Assembly: GCA_946415525.1 (NCBI GenBank)
Contig: CAMKSZ010000006.1
Location: forward strand, 1-32,746
DNA length: 32,746 bases
Direction: 5' to 3'
Origin: an uncultured Prevotellaceae bacterium
GTDB taxonomy: Bacteria; Bacteroidota; Bacteroidia; Bacteroidales; Bacteroidaceae
Of the stretch, positions 1 to 7,852 are shown piece after piece; position 1 is the stretch's first letter, and each line of letters begins with the position of its first letter. Under the pieces are notes generated by a model that was not told where the DNA came from, did no database searches, and saw only the letters and a program-made list of their open reading frames with translations. Position numbers and translations under genes: made by a program.

Positions 1-1169
1 CCGGGACTGTTGCGTTTCGACAGGTCGCCGCTGACGCCTAATTTCAGCAGGGTGGTGGGGGTGATGTCGATATCTACATTTAGACGGTAGTTCCATCTCT
101 TGTAGTTGGCATTGGTGTCATACTTGTCTTTCAACGTTTTGTCGGTCTTGTACATTCCCTGGTCTTCGACATACGACATGGAGGCATAGTAGCGGGATGT
201 GTTGCCGCCACCGCTCAGGTTCACATTGGCGCGGGTGCTCCAAGCACCGTCTTTCAACAGGAGATCCATCCAATCTACATTGGGGTAGAGGTCGGGGTCG
301 ATGCCCGTGCGGATGATTTCTATTTCTTCGGGTTGGTAATAGACGGGTTGGTTGCGGGTGACGCGTGCTTCGTTCACCAAATTGGCATAGGTGATGCCAT
401 CCACGAACTCAGGGGTCTTCGTGCGGGTGTTGTAGGAGGTCTCTATCTTGCCGTTCACATTGATTTTTCCTGCCTTGCCGTGTTTGGTGGTGATGAGAAT
501 GACACCATTGGCGCCTTTGGAACCATAGATGGCGGTGGCGGAGGCGTCTTTCAACACTGAGAACGACTCGATGTCTTCGATGTTGAGGTCGTTGATGTTG
601 TCGCGCTCGAAACCGTCAACCAAGATGTAGGCTGAAGAGCCTGCGCCAAAGGTGGAGATGCCGCGAATCCAGAATTCTGACGTGTTGCGGCCTGGTTGCC
701 CGGAGGTTTGCATGGCGATGATGCCGGGAACGTTGCCTGCCAGCGTGTTCGAGATATTGCTGGAACTGTAGTGCTTCAAATCACTCATGTTCACGTTGGT
801 CACGGCACCTGTCACGGTGAGTTTCTTCTGGGTGCCCATGCCGGTCACCACCACTTCATCGACTACGTTGTTCGACTCTTCTTGCATTTTCACGTTAATC
901 TCGGTTTGGTCTTTCACCAGCACTTCGTGGGTCTTGTAGCCAATGTAAGAGTAAACCAAGGTCTGGTATTGTTTCACCTTGATTTTATAGTTGCCGTTAA
1001 GGTCGGTGATGACACCAAGTCCCTTCACGTCCTTCACCACGACACTGACGCCGATGAGCGGCTCGCCTGTCTCGTCGGTCACAATGCCGGTGATTTCTCG
1101 TTCGCTTTGTGCCCATGCACTTGGATTGATGCAGAGCATCATCATTAGCATTAAGATATATTTCTTCAT
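1..1169 (-). CDS. SusC-like TonB-dependent outer-membrane receptor, N-terminal part (runs off left edge)
   Basis: The reading frame was translated by hand from the ATG at 1169 and stays open to base 1, giving about 389 residues. It begins with a signal peptide (MKKYILMLMMMLCINPSAWAQ). A carboxypeptidase-D-like regulatory domain follows at about 24-95 (EITGIVTDETGEPLIGVSVVV), then a TonB-box-like stretch DEVVVTGMGTQKK and the plug domain with IRGIS, YILVDGFERD and ATAIYGSKGANGVILITTK. These are standard for SusC-family importers, which take up oligosaccharides through the outer membrane with a SusD lid and energy from TonB. The start lies 19 bp after the stop of the TIG/NHL gene, so it is the third gene of the operon led by the glutaminase. 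The barrel and any susD partner would be left of base 1. The family is certain; the substrate is not readable from this part. Confidence 0.95.
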   Translation of the reverse strand, partial: MKKYILMLMMMLCINPSAWAQSEREITGIVTDETGEPLIGVSVVVKDVKGLGVITDLNGNYKIKVKQYQTLVYSYIGYKTHEVLVKDQTEINVKMQEESNNVVDEVVVTGMGTQKKLTVTGAVTNVNMSDLKHYSSSNISNTLAGNVPGIIAMQTSGQPGRNTSEFWIRGISTFGAGSSAYILVDGFERDNINDLNIEDIESFSVLKDASATAIYGSKGANGVILITTKHGKAGKINVNGKIETSYNTRTKTPEFVDGITYANLVNEARVTRNQPVYYQPEEIEIIRTGIDPDLYPNVDWMDLLLKDGAWSTRANVNLSGGGNTSRYYASMSYVEDQGMYKTDKTLKDKYDTNANYKRWNYRLNVDIDITPTTLLKLGVSGDLSKRNSP

Positions 1170-1188
1170 AGCGTTCTTTTTTCACGTT

Positions 1189-2730
1189 TCACTGTTCTTC
1201 TCCCTCCATCGAGATTTCGCGGATGCGATGACCTACAGTGTCGAGTATGTAGAAACTGTTGGTCTCTTCGTTATAGGCAATGCCGGTAGGGTCACGGAAT
1301 CGGGCGACTTCTCGTAGGTCGCCGTCTTCGGTGCCCCACATGTTGTTGTCGGTGATCGACGAGGTGCCTCGTCCGGCATAAGTGCGCACAAGTCCGTCGG
1401 GGGTCAGATAGCGGACGCAGTGGTTTTGGTTGTCGCAGAAATAGAAGTCGTAAACATCCTCGCGACCTGCTGCCACATATTCGGGATTTTTCACAAAACA
1501 GCCTTGGTAGGGACGGTTGAGACGGGCACTGGTGCCAACACCTTCCACCCATCCGGTCTTGCCCATTTCTCCGGCGAAGACGTAGGGGGCTGAGAAGCGT
1601 TTCTCTTGCTCGTTATAGTCTGTTCTGAGGATGTAGTGTTGGTTGATGACCACGATGTAAGCATATTTGCCCGACGGGTGGATGTCGATTTGGAATTCCC
1701 AACCATTGTCCTGAATGCGGAAAATGTTGTCATAGGCGCCATCCACTTGATAGGGGCTCCATGGGGAGCCGGTGTAGTCGGGCTGGAGGGTCTCGAAATA
1801 GCGCTTCATGTCAAGACGGAAAACTTGTCCGCTCTCATAACTGTTGAAATAGAGTTCTCCGTTCACGGGATGGATGGAGGCACCGTTGCATTGCTTGTAA
1901 GCGGCAAGTACTTGACGAACGCTGTTGTTGCTGAAAGAACCGTCGTAGTTGCGGGTGACAATCCATACGCTGGTCGATTGCTGGCCATTGTCGTCGCGGT
2001 CGGTCGATACCACCATGTACTTGGCCTTCTCGCCGGTGTAGGGGTCGTCGGCGAAGTCGATGGTGCGGAGACGTTGGTCTTGGAAACAGGCTGCCTTCGA
2101 CATGATTAACTGTACGGTGCGCTTTTTCATGTCGAGCATCTGAATGCCGGGGCCTCCACCGTCATAGATGACATATAGGCGCTCTGGAAAGCGTGGGTCC
2201 CATTTCATGAATCCGTCGTCGCGGAAACCGGTGGCTTCGGAGAAGGGCACTGTCACGCCCACCGAACCGGGGTTCCATGGGTCGTCGCCGCTCTCATTGC
2301 GCGTGCCGCATAGGGTGCTGAGCACCATCTTGCGCTCATATTGGAAAAGTTGGGGGGCCTGTGCTGATTTCTGGCCGGTGGCTGCGTTGCCGACGGTTAC
2401 CAGAATGTCGCCACGGTAGGCTCCCGCAGGAACAAAGCAATATATGACGGTGGGTTTCACGTTGACCACTACGGCTTTCTTTCCACCAATGGTGACGTTG
2501 ACCAAGGCGGTGTCGGTGCCGAAATTCTGGCCAAAGATAACCATCTTTTGACCCACACCTCCGTCTTTGGGGGTGAAGTCGCTCACCACCACTTCCTTCG
2601 AGGCATCGAAGGGCAGGTCGTCGGCAACCTTGTCGTCATCCTTGCAGGATGTGACGCAGAGCGACAGGAATAACAGTAGGAACCCTAATAGGAACCTTAA
2701 CTGTGTACTAATGGCAGATTGTCTTTTCAT
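1189..2730 (-). CDS. IPT/TIG-domain and NHL-repeat lipoprotein (probable surface glycan-binding protein)
   Basis: The protein has 513 residues from the ATG at 2730. That start is preferred over a longer frame because it directly precedes a lipoprotein signal ending LSLCVTSC-KDDDK and lies 16 bp after the glutaminase stop. Residues about 25-130 form an IPT/TIG immunoglobulin-like domain (VVVSDFTPKDGGVGQKMVIFG). The remainder looks like a beta-propeller of NHL type, with blades such as GWVEGVGTSARLNRPYQGCFV, VYDFYFCDNQNHCVRYLTPDG and FRDPTGIAYNEETNSFYILD. Proteins with this plan occur in Bacteroidetes polysaccharide loci and are thought to be surface-exposed glycan-binding or scaffold lipoproteins. 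No catalytic signature is visible. Its place between the glutaminase and SusC, where SusE/F-like or surface-binding genes more often follow SusD, supports a role in substrate capture. The binding role is inference. Confidence 0.85.
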   Translation of the reverse strand: MKRQSAISTQLRFLLGFLLLFLSLCVTSCKDDDKVADDLPFDASKEVVVSDFTPKDGGVGQKMVIFGQNFGTDTALVNVTIGGKKAVVVNVKPTVIYCFVPAGAYRGDILVTVGNAATGQKSAQAPQLFQYERKMVLSTLCGTRNESGDDPWNPGSVGVTVPFSEATGFRDDGFMKWDPRFPERLYVIYDGGGPGIQMLDMKKRTVQLIMSKAACFQDQRLRTIDFADDPYTGEKAKYMVVSTDRDDNGQQSTSVWIVTRNYDGSFSNNSVRQVLAAYKQCNGASIHPVNGELYFNSYESGQVFRLDMKRYFETLQPDYTGSPWSPYQVDGAYDNIFRIQDNGWEFQIDIHPSGKYAYIVVINQHYILRTDYNEQEKRFSAPYVFAGEMGKTGWVEGVGTSARLNRPYQGCFVKNPEYVAAGREDVYDFYFCDNQNHCVRYLTPDGLVRTYAGRGTSSITDNNMWGTEDGDLREVARFRDPTGIAYNEETNSFYILDTVGHRIREISMEGEEQ

Positions 2731-2746
2731 ACATGTATCGTTTAGG

Positions 2747-5176
2747 TTATTTGTTCTCTCTGGCAAGTTTGTCGCTGAACACGCGCATCCAATAGCCGCC
2801 AATCACGCTGCGGGCTTTGAAGCCTACCATGAAACCGGTCTTCGTTTCGTGCCAATCGCTGATGGGGACTCGGCTTTCCGTCTCGTTGATATATTTGTAT
2901 AGGGGTTCGACAAACTTTAGGAATGTCTTCTTGTCGCGGGCCATGCTGGCTGTCCACATAATCCAGTCGCTCTTCGTGTAGTCGCGGCGGATGTCGAGGG
3001 GAAGACCATACTTGTTTTGCTTGCCGAGGTAGTATTTCACCTCGCGCTCCATGGCGTCATTGGGGAATAGGTTGAGGTTCCATAGTTTGTCCCACACCAT
3101 GTTGTATTTCTGGCTCCAGGTGTCCTTCCTGTCGAATGCCAGACGGTAGTGGTCGCCTTCGCGGGCGTCTTGTTCCCATTTCGCGGCCATTTCACGGGCT
3201 TTGGACATATATTTGTCGGCAACATTGGAGAGGCCTTTCAGGCGGGCCATCTCGGCATAGCCTGCCACACCCATGATGGCTTTAACGGATAGGTTGGCGT
3301 TATGGGCCCAATGTCCGGCAAAGTCGTCTGTGCATAGTTGGTTCGACGGGTCTTGCCCGTTCTCTGCCAAATAGTCGGCCCATGTGGTGATGATGTTCCA
3401 ATATTTGTCCACATAACCTGTGTTGCCATCCATCTTGCATAGCATGGCGGCTAATGTGAGCATGTTGCCGGCTTCCTCCAATGGCATGTCTCCACCATAC
3501 ACTTGACGGTTGGCCTTGGGATATTGCCCTAAGTCGTGGGCGGCAAAAGGTTTCGTCCATCTACCCGAATAACTGTAATCGAAAATGGAGGTCATCATGG
3601 CTTTTTGAAGTTCGGGGTTGTAGCAAAGGAAGAGGGGGGCTTCCGGATAGGTGAGATCGACGGTGTTGACACAGCCGTTGGAGTTGTTTTCTTTCGAGAA
3701 GAACAACAGGTTGCCTTCATCGTCGCGGAATAGTTTGTGGGCGGCGATGACGTGTCGGTAGGAGGCGGACAAGATTTCGGCATACTGCTTGTTGCCGGCC
3801 GACATGCCGTCGTCGTAGATTTGTTGGTCCATTTGGCGGCAGCGTTGCATGATGCTGGCATACTCGCGGTTCATGCGCTGGAACATGTCGAAGATGCTTA
3901 CCGAACCTTCATGGGCCCAATAGCCTTTGTAGCGTTTGTAGAAATATTCGATGTCTTCTATCTCGTCGTAGCCTAAGAGCATGTAGGAGGAACTTTGGCG
4001 GGTGCTGCCAAAGTGATGCTCATAGCGCAAGTCGCCCTTGGGGTCAATGGTCACATCGCCGTTGATGGCGGGAAGATAAAGATAGCCCCAATCTATGCAA
4101 ATACCGTCGCCGGTCTTGGCAAGGATGGGTTGCTCAATAGTGCCAACTTTTGCGTATTTCACTCCGCGATGTTCCTCTATGGTGCTGGTTACTGGTTGGT
4201 CGGCTCGGTTGACGGACAGTAGATGGGAGGCTGTCAATAAAAGTTTGGCGTTGTGTGCCTGGCCGTCGGTGGATCGCACTTGGTAGGAGATGTAGTTGAT
4301 GGGCGACGAGAGAAGGTCGTAGTCGTTGATAATCATTGGGGCGGTGAATACGACATCGAGTTCCATAGGGCCACATTCAAAGGTATAATAGGTGTTGGTG
4401 GCGAGCACACTAACAGATTTCTGAATGGCTTGCTGCACGCCGCCAGGGCGGGGCTTCACCGTCTTGTATATGCCAAAGTCTGTGTAGGCTCCGCCTGTGG
4501 TGTTGTGACAATGGGCTGCGATGAGGTTCTTGCCGGGCTTAAACAAATTCTTTAATTGGGCGTCGATTGGCAGGCGGATTCCCTCGCGCCAAGTTTCGCC
4601 TGTCTTGACCACTTGAGTGCCATTGATATATAGTTCGAAAACATCGTCGTGGGAATAAACCATCATGAGTTCGTCGGAAAGGTCATCTGAACTTACTTCT
4701 ATCTGGCGACGTACATATAAGTCGGAATGTTCTTCTCTCCATATTGTCTTCACCCAACTGAGGTCGGGCGAACCGAATGCGGCTGTTCCTTCTTTCCATG
4801 CACTATCGTCGAAGGTGGGTTGCTGCCACCCGTCTTGCTGTACTTCACGGCTGTAACGTGCCTTCCAGCCGCCTTCGTCTGCCATGGGGGCGACTGTCTT
4901 GAACACATTGGGGTCCTGACCCATGAAACAATAGGTCACTCCATCCACCTGAAGCCAGCCAGTGAGTGGCTTTTCGTCATTGGTCCAATGGCGCGTGATG
5001 CCATCGTTCAGACGGTCGTAGGGCGACCAAATGGAAAAATAGGGATCGCTGACCACTAAAGGAATCGATGGGACACGCAATGTTGTCGGTTGGTAGGGGC
5101 GAAACAGGTCGGCTGTCTGGCTTTGGGCTGCCATGGTGCCAAGGAGTATCATACCCAAAATCATAGTCTTCTTCAT
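2747..5176 (-). CDS. Glutaminase-A-like exported protein (DUF4964/DUF5127/DUF4965/DUF1793) with an inserted jelly-roll domain
   Basis: The protein has 809 residues with a Sec signal peptide (MKKTMILGMILLGTMAAQSQ). The N-terminal segment (about 22-85: LRVPSIPLVVSDPYFSIWSP, then RHWTNDEKPLTGW) is DUF4964-like. Residues about 100-245 are a galactose-binding-like jelly roll (DLYVRRQIEVSS, DDVFELYINGTQVV, GKNLIAAHCHNTTGGAYTDFG). The rest has the order DUF5127, DUF4965 and DUF1793, with hallmarks KPFAAHDLGQYPKANRQVYG, MPLEEAGNMLTLAAML and DWIMWTASMA. The family is named after glutaminase A of fungi, but Bacteroidetes members are common in polysaccharide loci and their alpha/alpha-toroid core resembles glycosidases, so glutamine need not be the substrate. 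It is the first gene of the operon with TIG/NHL and SusC genes, behind a leader of about 200 nt and a predicted HTCS operator. Confidence 0.85.
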   Translation of the reverse strand: MKKTMILGMILLGTMAAQSQTADLFRPYQPTTLRVPSIPLVVSDPYFSIWSPYDRLNDGITRHWTNDEKPLTGWLQVDGVTYCFMGQDPNVFKTVAPMADEGGWKARYSREVQQDGWQQPTFDDSAWKEGTAAFGSPDLSWVKTIWREEHSDLYVRRQIEVSSDDLSDELMMVYSHDDVFELYINGTQVVKTGETWREGIRLPIDAQLKNLFKPGKNLIAAHCHNTTGGAYTDFGIYKTVKPRPGGVQQAIQKSVSVLATNTYYTFECGPMELDVVFTAPMIINDYDLLSSPINYISYQVRSTDGQAHNAKLLLTASHLLSVNRADQPVTSTIEEHRGVKYAKVGTIEQPILAKTGDGICIDWGYLYLPAINGDVTIDPKGDLRYEHHFGSTRQSSSYMLLGYDEIEDIEYFYKRYKGYWAHEGSVSIFDMFQRMNREYASIMQRCRQMDQQIYDDGMSAGNKQYAEILSASYRHVIAAHKLFRDDEGNLLFFSKENNSNGCVNTVDLTYPEAPLFLCYNPELQKAMMTSIFDYSYSGRWTKPFAAHDLGQYPKANRQVYGGDMPLEEAGNMLTLAAMLCKMDGNTGYVDKYWNIITTWADYLAENGQDPSNQLCTDDFAGHWAHNANLSVKAIMGVAGYAEMARLKGLSNVADKYMSKAREMAAKWEQDAREGDHYRLAFDRKDTWSQKYNMVWDKLWNLNLFPNDAMEREVKYYLGKQNKYGLPLDIRRDYTKSDWIMWTASMARDKKTFLKFVEPLYKYINETESRVPISDWHETKTGFMVGFKARSVIGGYWMRVFSDKLARENK

Positions 5177-5387
5177 ACGTTCTTCTTTTATTATCTTGTT
5201 GTTTGGTGTCTTTTTAAAGCGTTATCCTTACTTGCAATCAATTCTACCCTAAAAAAACAATGCCCTGCTTGAAATAAAATAATCATCATTACCTTAAATG
5301 AAACATTACAAACTACTAACTAATACAATTAAACAAAAACTATTCTCTATGAAGTATATTATCTGTCTTTAGGATGCTTTTCTGTTT
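5177..5387 (-). other. Long AT-rich untranslated leader of the glutaminase operon
   Basis: If the -7 box at 5388-5396 is used, the mRNA would carry roughly 200 untranslated bases before the ATG at 5176. The segment is AT-rich, contains no credible ORF, and shows no clear strong hairpin by eye. At 5335-5345 it contains an 11-base exact match (on the minus strand GAATAGTTTTT) to the operator element upstream of the aldose epimerase, so part of the leader could itself be a regulator-binding segment or point to a second start site. The leader is inferred from the promoter position only. Confidence 0.4.
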
Positions 5388-5454
5388 GCAAAGAAAGTAA
5401 TTATATGGTGGATTTATGGAAAAATACTATTCAAAGGATAGAAAAAAGTGTTCA
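5388..5454 (-). promoter_or_regulatory. Predicted HTCS-controlled promoter of the glutaminase-TIG-SusC operon
   Basis: On the minus strand the element CCTTTGAATAGTATTTTTCC (5437 down to 5418) is followed after exactly 21 nt by the -7-like box TTTCTTTGC (5396 to 5388), one base off TAnnTTTGC. The same 20-bp element lies 21 nt before the -7 boxes of the aldose epimerase gene (17 of 20 identical) and, more diverged, of the 13169 operon. A second half-site TGAACAC lies at 5454-5448, 21 nt further upstream. No canonical TTTG -33 box is present, as expected for an activator-dependent promoter. The assignment to the neighbouring HTCS is inference. Confidence 0.55.
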
Positions 5455-5498
5455 TAAGCACCAAAATATGAGAAGTCTTCGGAAGTTGTGACCAGATT

Positions 5499-5532
5499 TT
5501 TGCGTTAACTCCTTGTTTCGTTGTATCTTTGC
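5499..5532 (+). promoter_or_regulatory. Canonical Bacteroidetes promoter of the GH43-like gene
   Basis: TTTG at 5499-5502, a 21-nt spacer and TATCTTTGC at 5524-5532 match the Bacteroidetes primary-sigma consensus TTTG-N19-21-TAnnTTTG. Transcription would start near 5539, leaving a leader of about 16 nt before the ATG at 5555. The shared operator element is not present in this orientation, so this promoter is probably basal rather than strongly HTCS-dependent. Confidence 0.75.
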
Positions 5533-5554
5533 AAAGCAACCTAACAAATAGTGT

Positions 5555-6574
5555 ATGATGAAAGCAATAAAATATATCTCCTTTTGTATGATGGCCATGA
5601 TGGCAGTGGCATGTAGGATGGCTCCAAACAGTCAAACTGATGCACAAGTGGTCTTTGAAAATGGCTACTACCCCTATTGCACTCTGTGGCAAGGGAAATA
5701 CTATTATACAATGCAGATACCTTCCGCAGATAGCATTGTATTGTATGCCAATGCCGATCCTAAGGGACTTGCAAAAGGGGAGAGGAAATGTGTTTGGCAC
5801 GACTCTAAAATGATGCATATTTGGTCGCCGGAATTGCATCGCCTAAGCAGCAAATGGTACATCTATTTCGAGGCCGATGGTGGAAATACCGACGACCACC
5901 AACTCTATGTCCTTGAAAATTTGTCCGACGACCCGATGAAGGGTGAGTTCAAATTGATGGGGGTCATCAAGACCAACGATGAATGGAATTTTGGATTGCA
6001 TCCCACGAGTATCGTAGTACAAGGACAACAATACCTGCTCTGGTCGGGATGGCAACATCGACGGTCGGAAACTGAGACACAATGCATTTATATCGCACGG
6101 ATGGAGAATCCATGGACGCTTTCTTCGGAAAGGGTGCTGCTGTCAAAGCCTGATTTGGAGTGGGAGCGACAGTGGATCAATCCTGATGGGACAAGGTCTA
6201 ATTACCCGATTTTTGTCAATGAGAATCCTGAGGCATTTGTCACTAAGGACGGGCGGTATGTCTGCGTGTGCTATTCTGCCAGTGGCATCTGGACGGTGTA
6301 TCATGCATTGGGCATGCTTTATGCACGAATCGGTGACGACTTGCTCAACCCACAGTCTTGGACGAAAGTGCAGGAACCTCTTTTCAAAGGTCAAGACGAC
6401 AACCCTTTATACGGTACTTCTAATGTTTCTATAGTGCCTTCAAGCAATGGACAGGATTTCCTCTTATATTATGAGGCGCTGTGGAACGATGAGCAGGGAA
6501 ACAATCACAGAGACGTGCGCTTGAAGGACATAGGATGGGATAAAAATGGGTTGCCCGATTTCGGACAACCCTGA
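5555..6574 (+). CDS. GH43-like five-bladed propeller lipoprotein, probably lacking two catalytic acids
   Basis: The protein has 339 residues; translation can begin at either of two adjacent ATGs (5555, 5558). The signal sequence ends at a lipobox (MMAVAC-RM), so it is a predicted lipoprotein. The body follows the GH43 pattern: IWSPELHRLSSKWYIYFEAD, HQLYVLENLSDDP, YLLWSGWQHR, IYIARMENPWTL, NENPEAFVTKDGRYVCVCYS and IWTVYHALGMLYA. In active relatives the catalytic base is the Asp of a GADPWV-type motif near the N-terminus. Here the corresponding stretch reads GYYPYCTLWQGKYYY, and the middle Asp (WAIDAS type) appears as FGLHPTS. Only the acid Glu of NENPE is evident. It may therefore be a non-catalytic glycan-binding protein or have shifted chemistry. 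The comparison is from memory of the family, not a computed alignment. Confidence 0.75.
   Translation: MMKAIKYISFCMMAMMAVACRMAPNSQTDAQVVFENGYYPYCTLWQGKYYYTMQIPSADSIVLYANADPKGLAKGERKCVWHDSKMMHIWSPELHRLSSKWYIYFEADGGNTDDHQLYVLENLSDDPMKGEFKLMGVIKTNDEWNFGLHPTSIVVQGQQYLLWSGWQHRRSETETQCIYIARMENPWTLSSERVLLSKPDLEWERQWINPDGTRSNYPIFVNENPEAFVTKDGRYVCVCYSASGIWTVYHALGMLYARIGDDLLNPQSWTKVQEPLFKGQDDNPLYGTSNVSIVPSSNGQDFLLYYEALWNDEQGNNHRDVRLKDIGWDKNGLPDFGQP
6548..6571 (-). terminator. Intrinsic terminator for the aldose epimerase gene, inside the 3' end of the GH43-like gene
   Basis: GGGTTG (6548-6553) pairs with CAACCC (6566-6571); after one mismatch CCG/CGG extends the stem around an ATTT loop. On the minus strand the hairpin is followed by ATTTTTA, a terminator-like T tract, and it lies about 25 bp after the epimerase stop. 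On the plus strand the following bases are not T-rich, so it should mainly stop leftward transcription. It overlaps the last codons of the convergent gene. Confidence 0.5.
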
Positions 6575-6596
6575 ATGTATTTCGCCGACCCTGCCG

Positions 6597-7754
6597 TCAC
6601 TGCATCACCAAGAAGCGATAGACACAATGGCTTTTATAAACTTCACCTGGATTGAGCCAAGGTGAGGCCCACTCTGGGTGATTGGGGGAGTCGGGATAGT
6701 GCTGGGTTTCCAAACAGACGGCGGATTGCTTGGGATAGACGATGCCGCGCTTTCCTGCTACTTTCGACGTTCCGAGGAAATTTCCTGTGTAAACTTGCAA
6801 GCCGGGCTCATTGGTGAGCACTTCAAGTTGAATGCCTGTAAGTGGGGAGAAAAGGCTGGCGGCTACTTGGGTGTCGTCGCCGGCGGTGTTGAGGCACCAA
6901 TTGTGGTCGAGACCTTCGCCTGCATTCTTGATTTGGTCGTAGTCGGACTGGGGGATGCGCTCGTTGAGGGGGGTGGGCATTCTGAAATCCATGGGGGTTC
7001 CTTCAACGTGCCGTACTTCTCCAGTGGGCATGTAGGTCGTGTCGGTTGGAGTGAAATGGTCGGCATTGACATATAGCACCATGTCTGTCGCTGGGCGAGA
7101 TGGGTCGCCATTCAAATTGAAATAGGAATGGTTGGTCATGTTGATGACCGTGCGTTTGTCGGTCGTTGCCTCATAGTTGATGTCTATCTCGTTCTGGGCA
7201 GTGAGTGTATAGGTGACCTTGGCTGTCACGTTGCCGGGAAATTGGTTGTCGCCATCTGCTGAGTGTAGGGTGAGCACCAATTGGTTGGGCTGTTTTTGCT
7301 CGGCTTCATATACTTGATATTGCCAACCGGTCGGACCACCATGCAGACAGTGCCCGAAGTTGTTTTGGGGTAATTGGACGATGGTGCCGTCCACAGTGAT
7401 GCGCCCTTTGTTGATGCGGTTGGCATAACGGCCGATGGCCGCTCCAAAGTCGCTTGGCGTATGTTCGATGTCGGCATAGTGGCTGATGCAGTCGTAGCCC
7501 AAAACCACATCTTGAAGATGACCGGTCTTGTCGGGCACCATAATGCTCACAATTCTCCCACCATAGTTGGTCACGCATACCTCCATGCCTTGTTGGTTGG
7601 TCAGCGTGAAAAGGCGAATGGGTTTCTCTGCGATGAGAGTGTCAAATTCTGATGGGTTGAGCCCAGATAGGGTGGGCACTATTGTCGATTGGGTGCATGA
7701 CGCCAGCAACGCAGCAGCCAGCATTTGGAGGAAGAACAACCTTTTTATACTCAT
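6597..7754 (-). CDS. galM: Aldose 1-epimerase (mutarotase), lipoprotein
   Basis: The protein has 385 residues with a lipoprotein signal (LQMLAAALLASC-TQS). It should interconvert alpha and beta anomers of galactose, glucose or related aldoses released by the glycosidases. Family features include GMEVCVTNYGGRIVSIMVPD, VVLGYDCISHY, GAAIGRYANRINKG and HCLHGGPTGW. The catalytic His lies in NMTNHSYFNLNGD (His209) and the catalytic Glu in EVLTNEPGLQVYTGN (Glu316). The lipobox shows it works outside the cytoplasm, next to the hydrolases. It is convergent with the GH43-like gene and lies downstream of the HTCS gene, but has its own promoter with the shared operator element (7786-7852). The symbol is used for the family; sugar preference cannot be read. 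Confidence 0.92.
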   Translation of the reverse strand: MSIKRLFFLQMLAAALLASCTQSTIVPTLSGLNPSEFDTLIAEKPIRLFTLTNQQGMEVCVTNYGGRIVSIMVPDKTGHLQDVVLGYDCISHYADIEHTPSDFGAAIGRYANRINKGRITVDGTIVQLPQNNFGHCLHGGPTGWQYQVYEAEQKQPNQLVLTLHSADGDNQFPGNVTAKVTYTLTAQNEIDINYEATTDKRTVINMTNHSYFNLNGDPSRPATDMVLYVNADHFTPTDTTYMPTGEVRHVEGTPMDFRMPTPLNERIPQSDYDQIKNAGEGLDHNWCLNTAGDDTQVAASLFSPLTGIQLEVLTNEPGLQVYTGNFLGTSKVAGKRGIVYPKQSAVCLETQHYPDSPNHPEWASPWLNPGEVYKSHCVYRFLVMQ

Positions 7755-7785
7755 GGCAAGAATACTGATTTGATTACTGATGAGT

Positions 7786-7852
7786 GCAAAAGTAGTATTC
7801 TTTATGTCAATGGATGGAAAAAAACTATTCAGAGAAAAACACTATCTATTCA
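7786..7852 (-). promoter_or_regulatory. Aldose epimerase promoter with tandem HTCS-type operator
   Basis: Read on the minus strand, TCTCTGAATAGTTTTTTTCC (7835 to 7816) is followed after 21 nt by the -7 box TACTTTTGC (7794 to 7786). A second copy begins TGAATAGATAGTG at 7852, so the two TGAATAG cores (7852-7846 and 7831-7825) are direct repeats exactly 21 bp apart. The distal core shares its TGA with the stop codon of the HTCS gene. Seventeen of 20 bases match the element in front of the glutaminase operon. Transcription would start near 7780, about 26 nt before the ATG. Confidence 0.6.
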
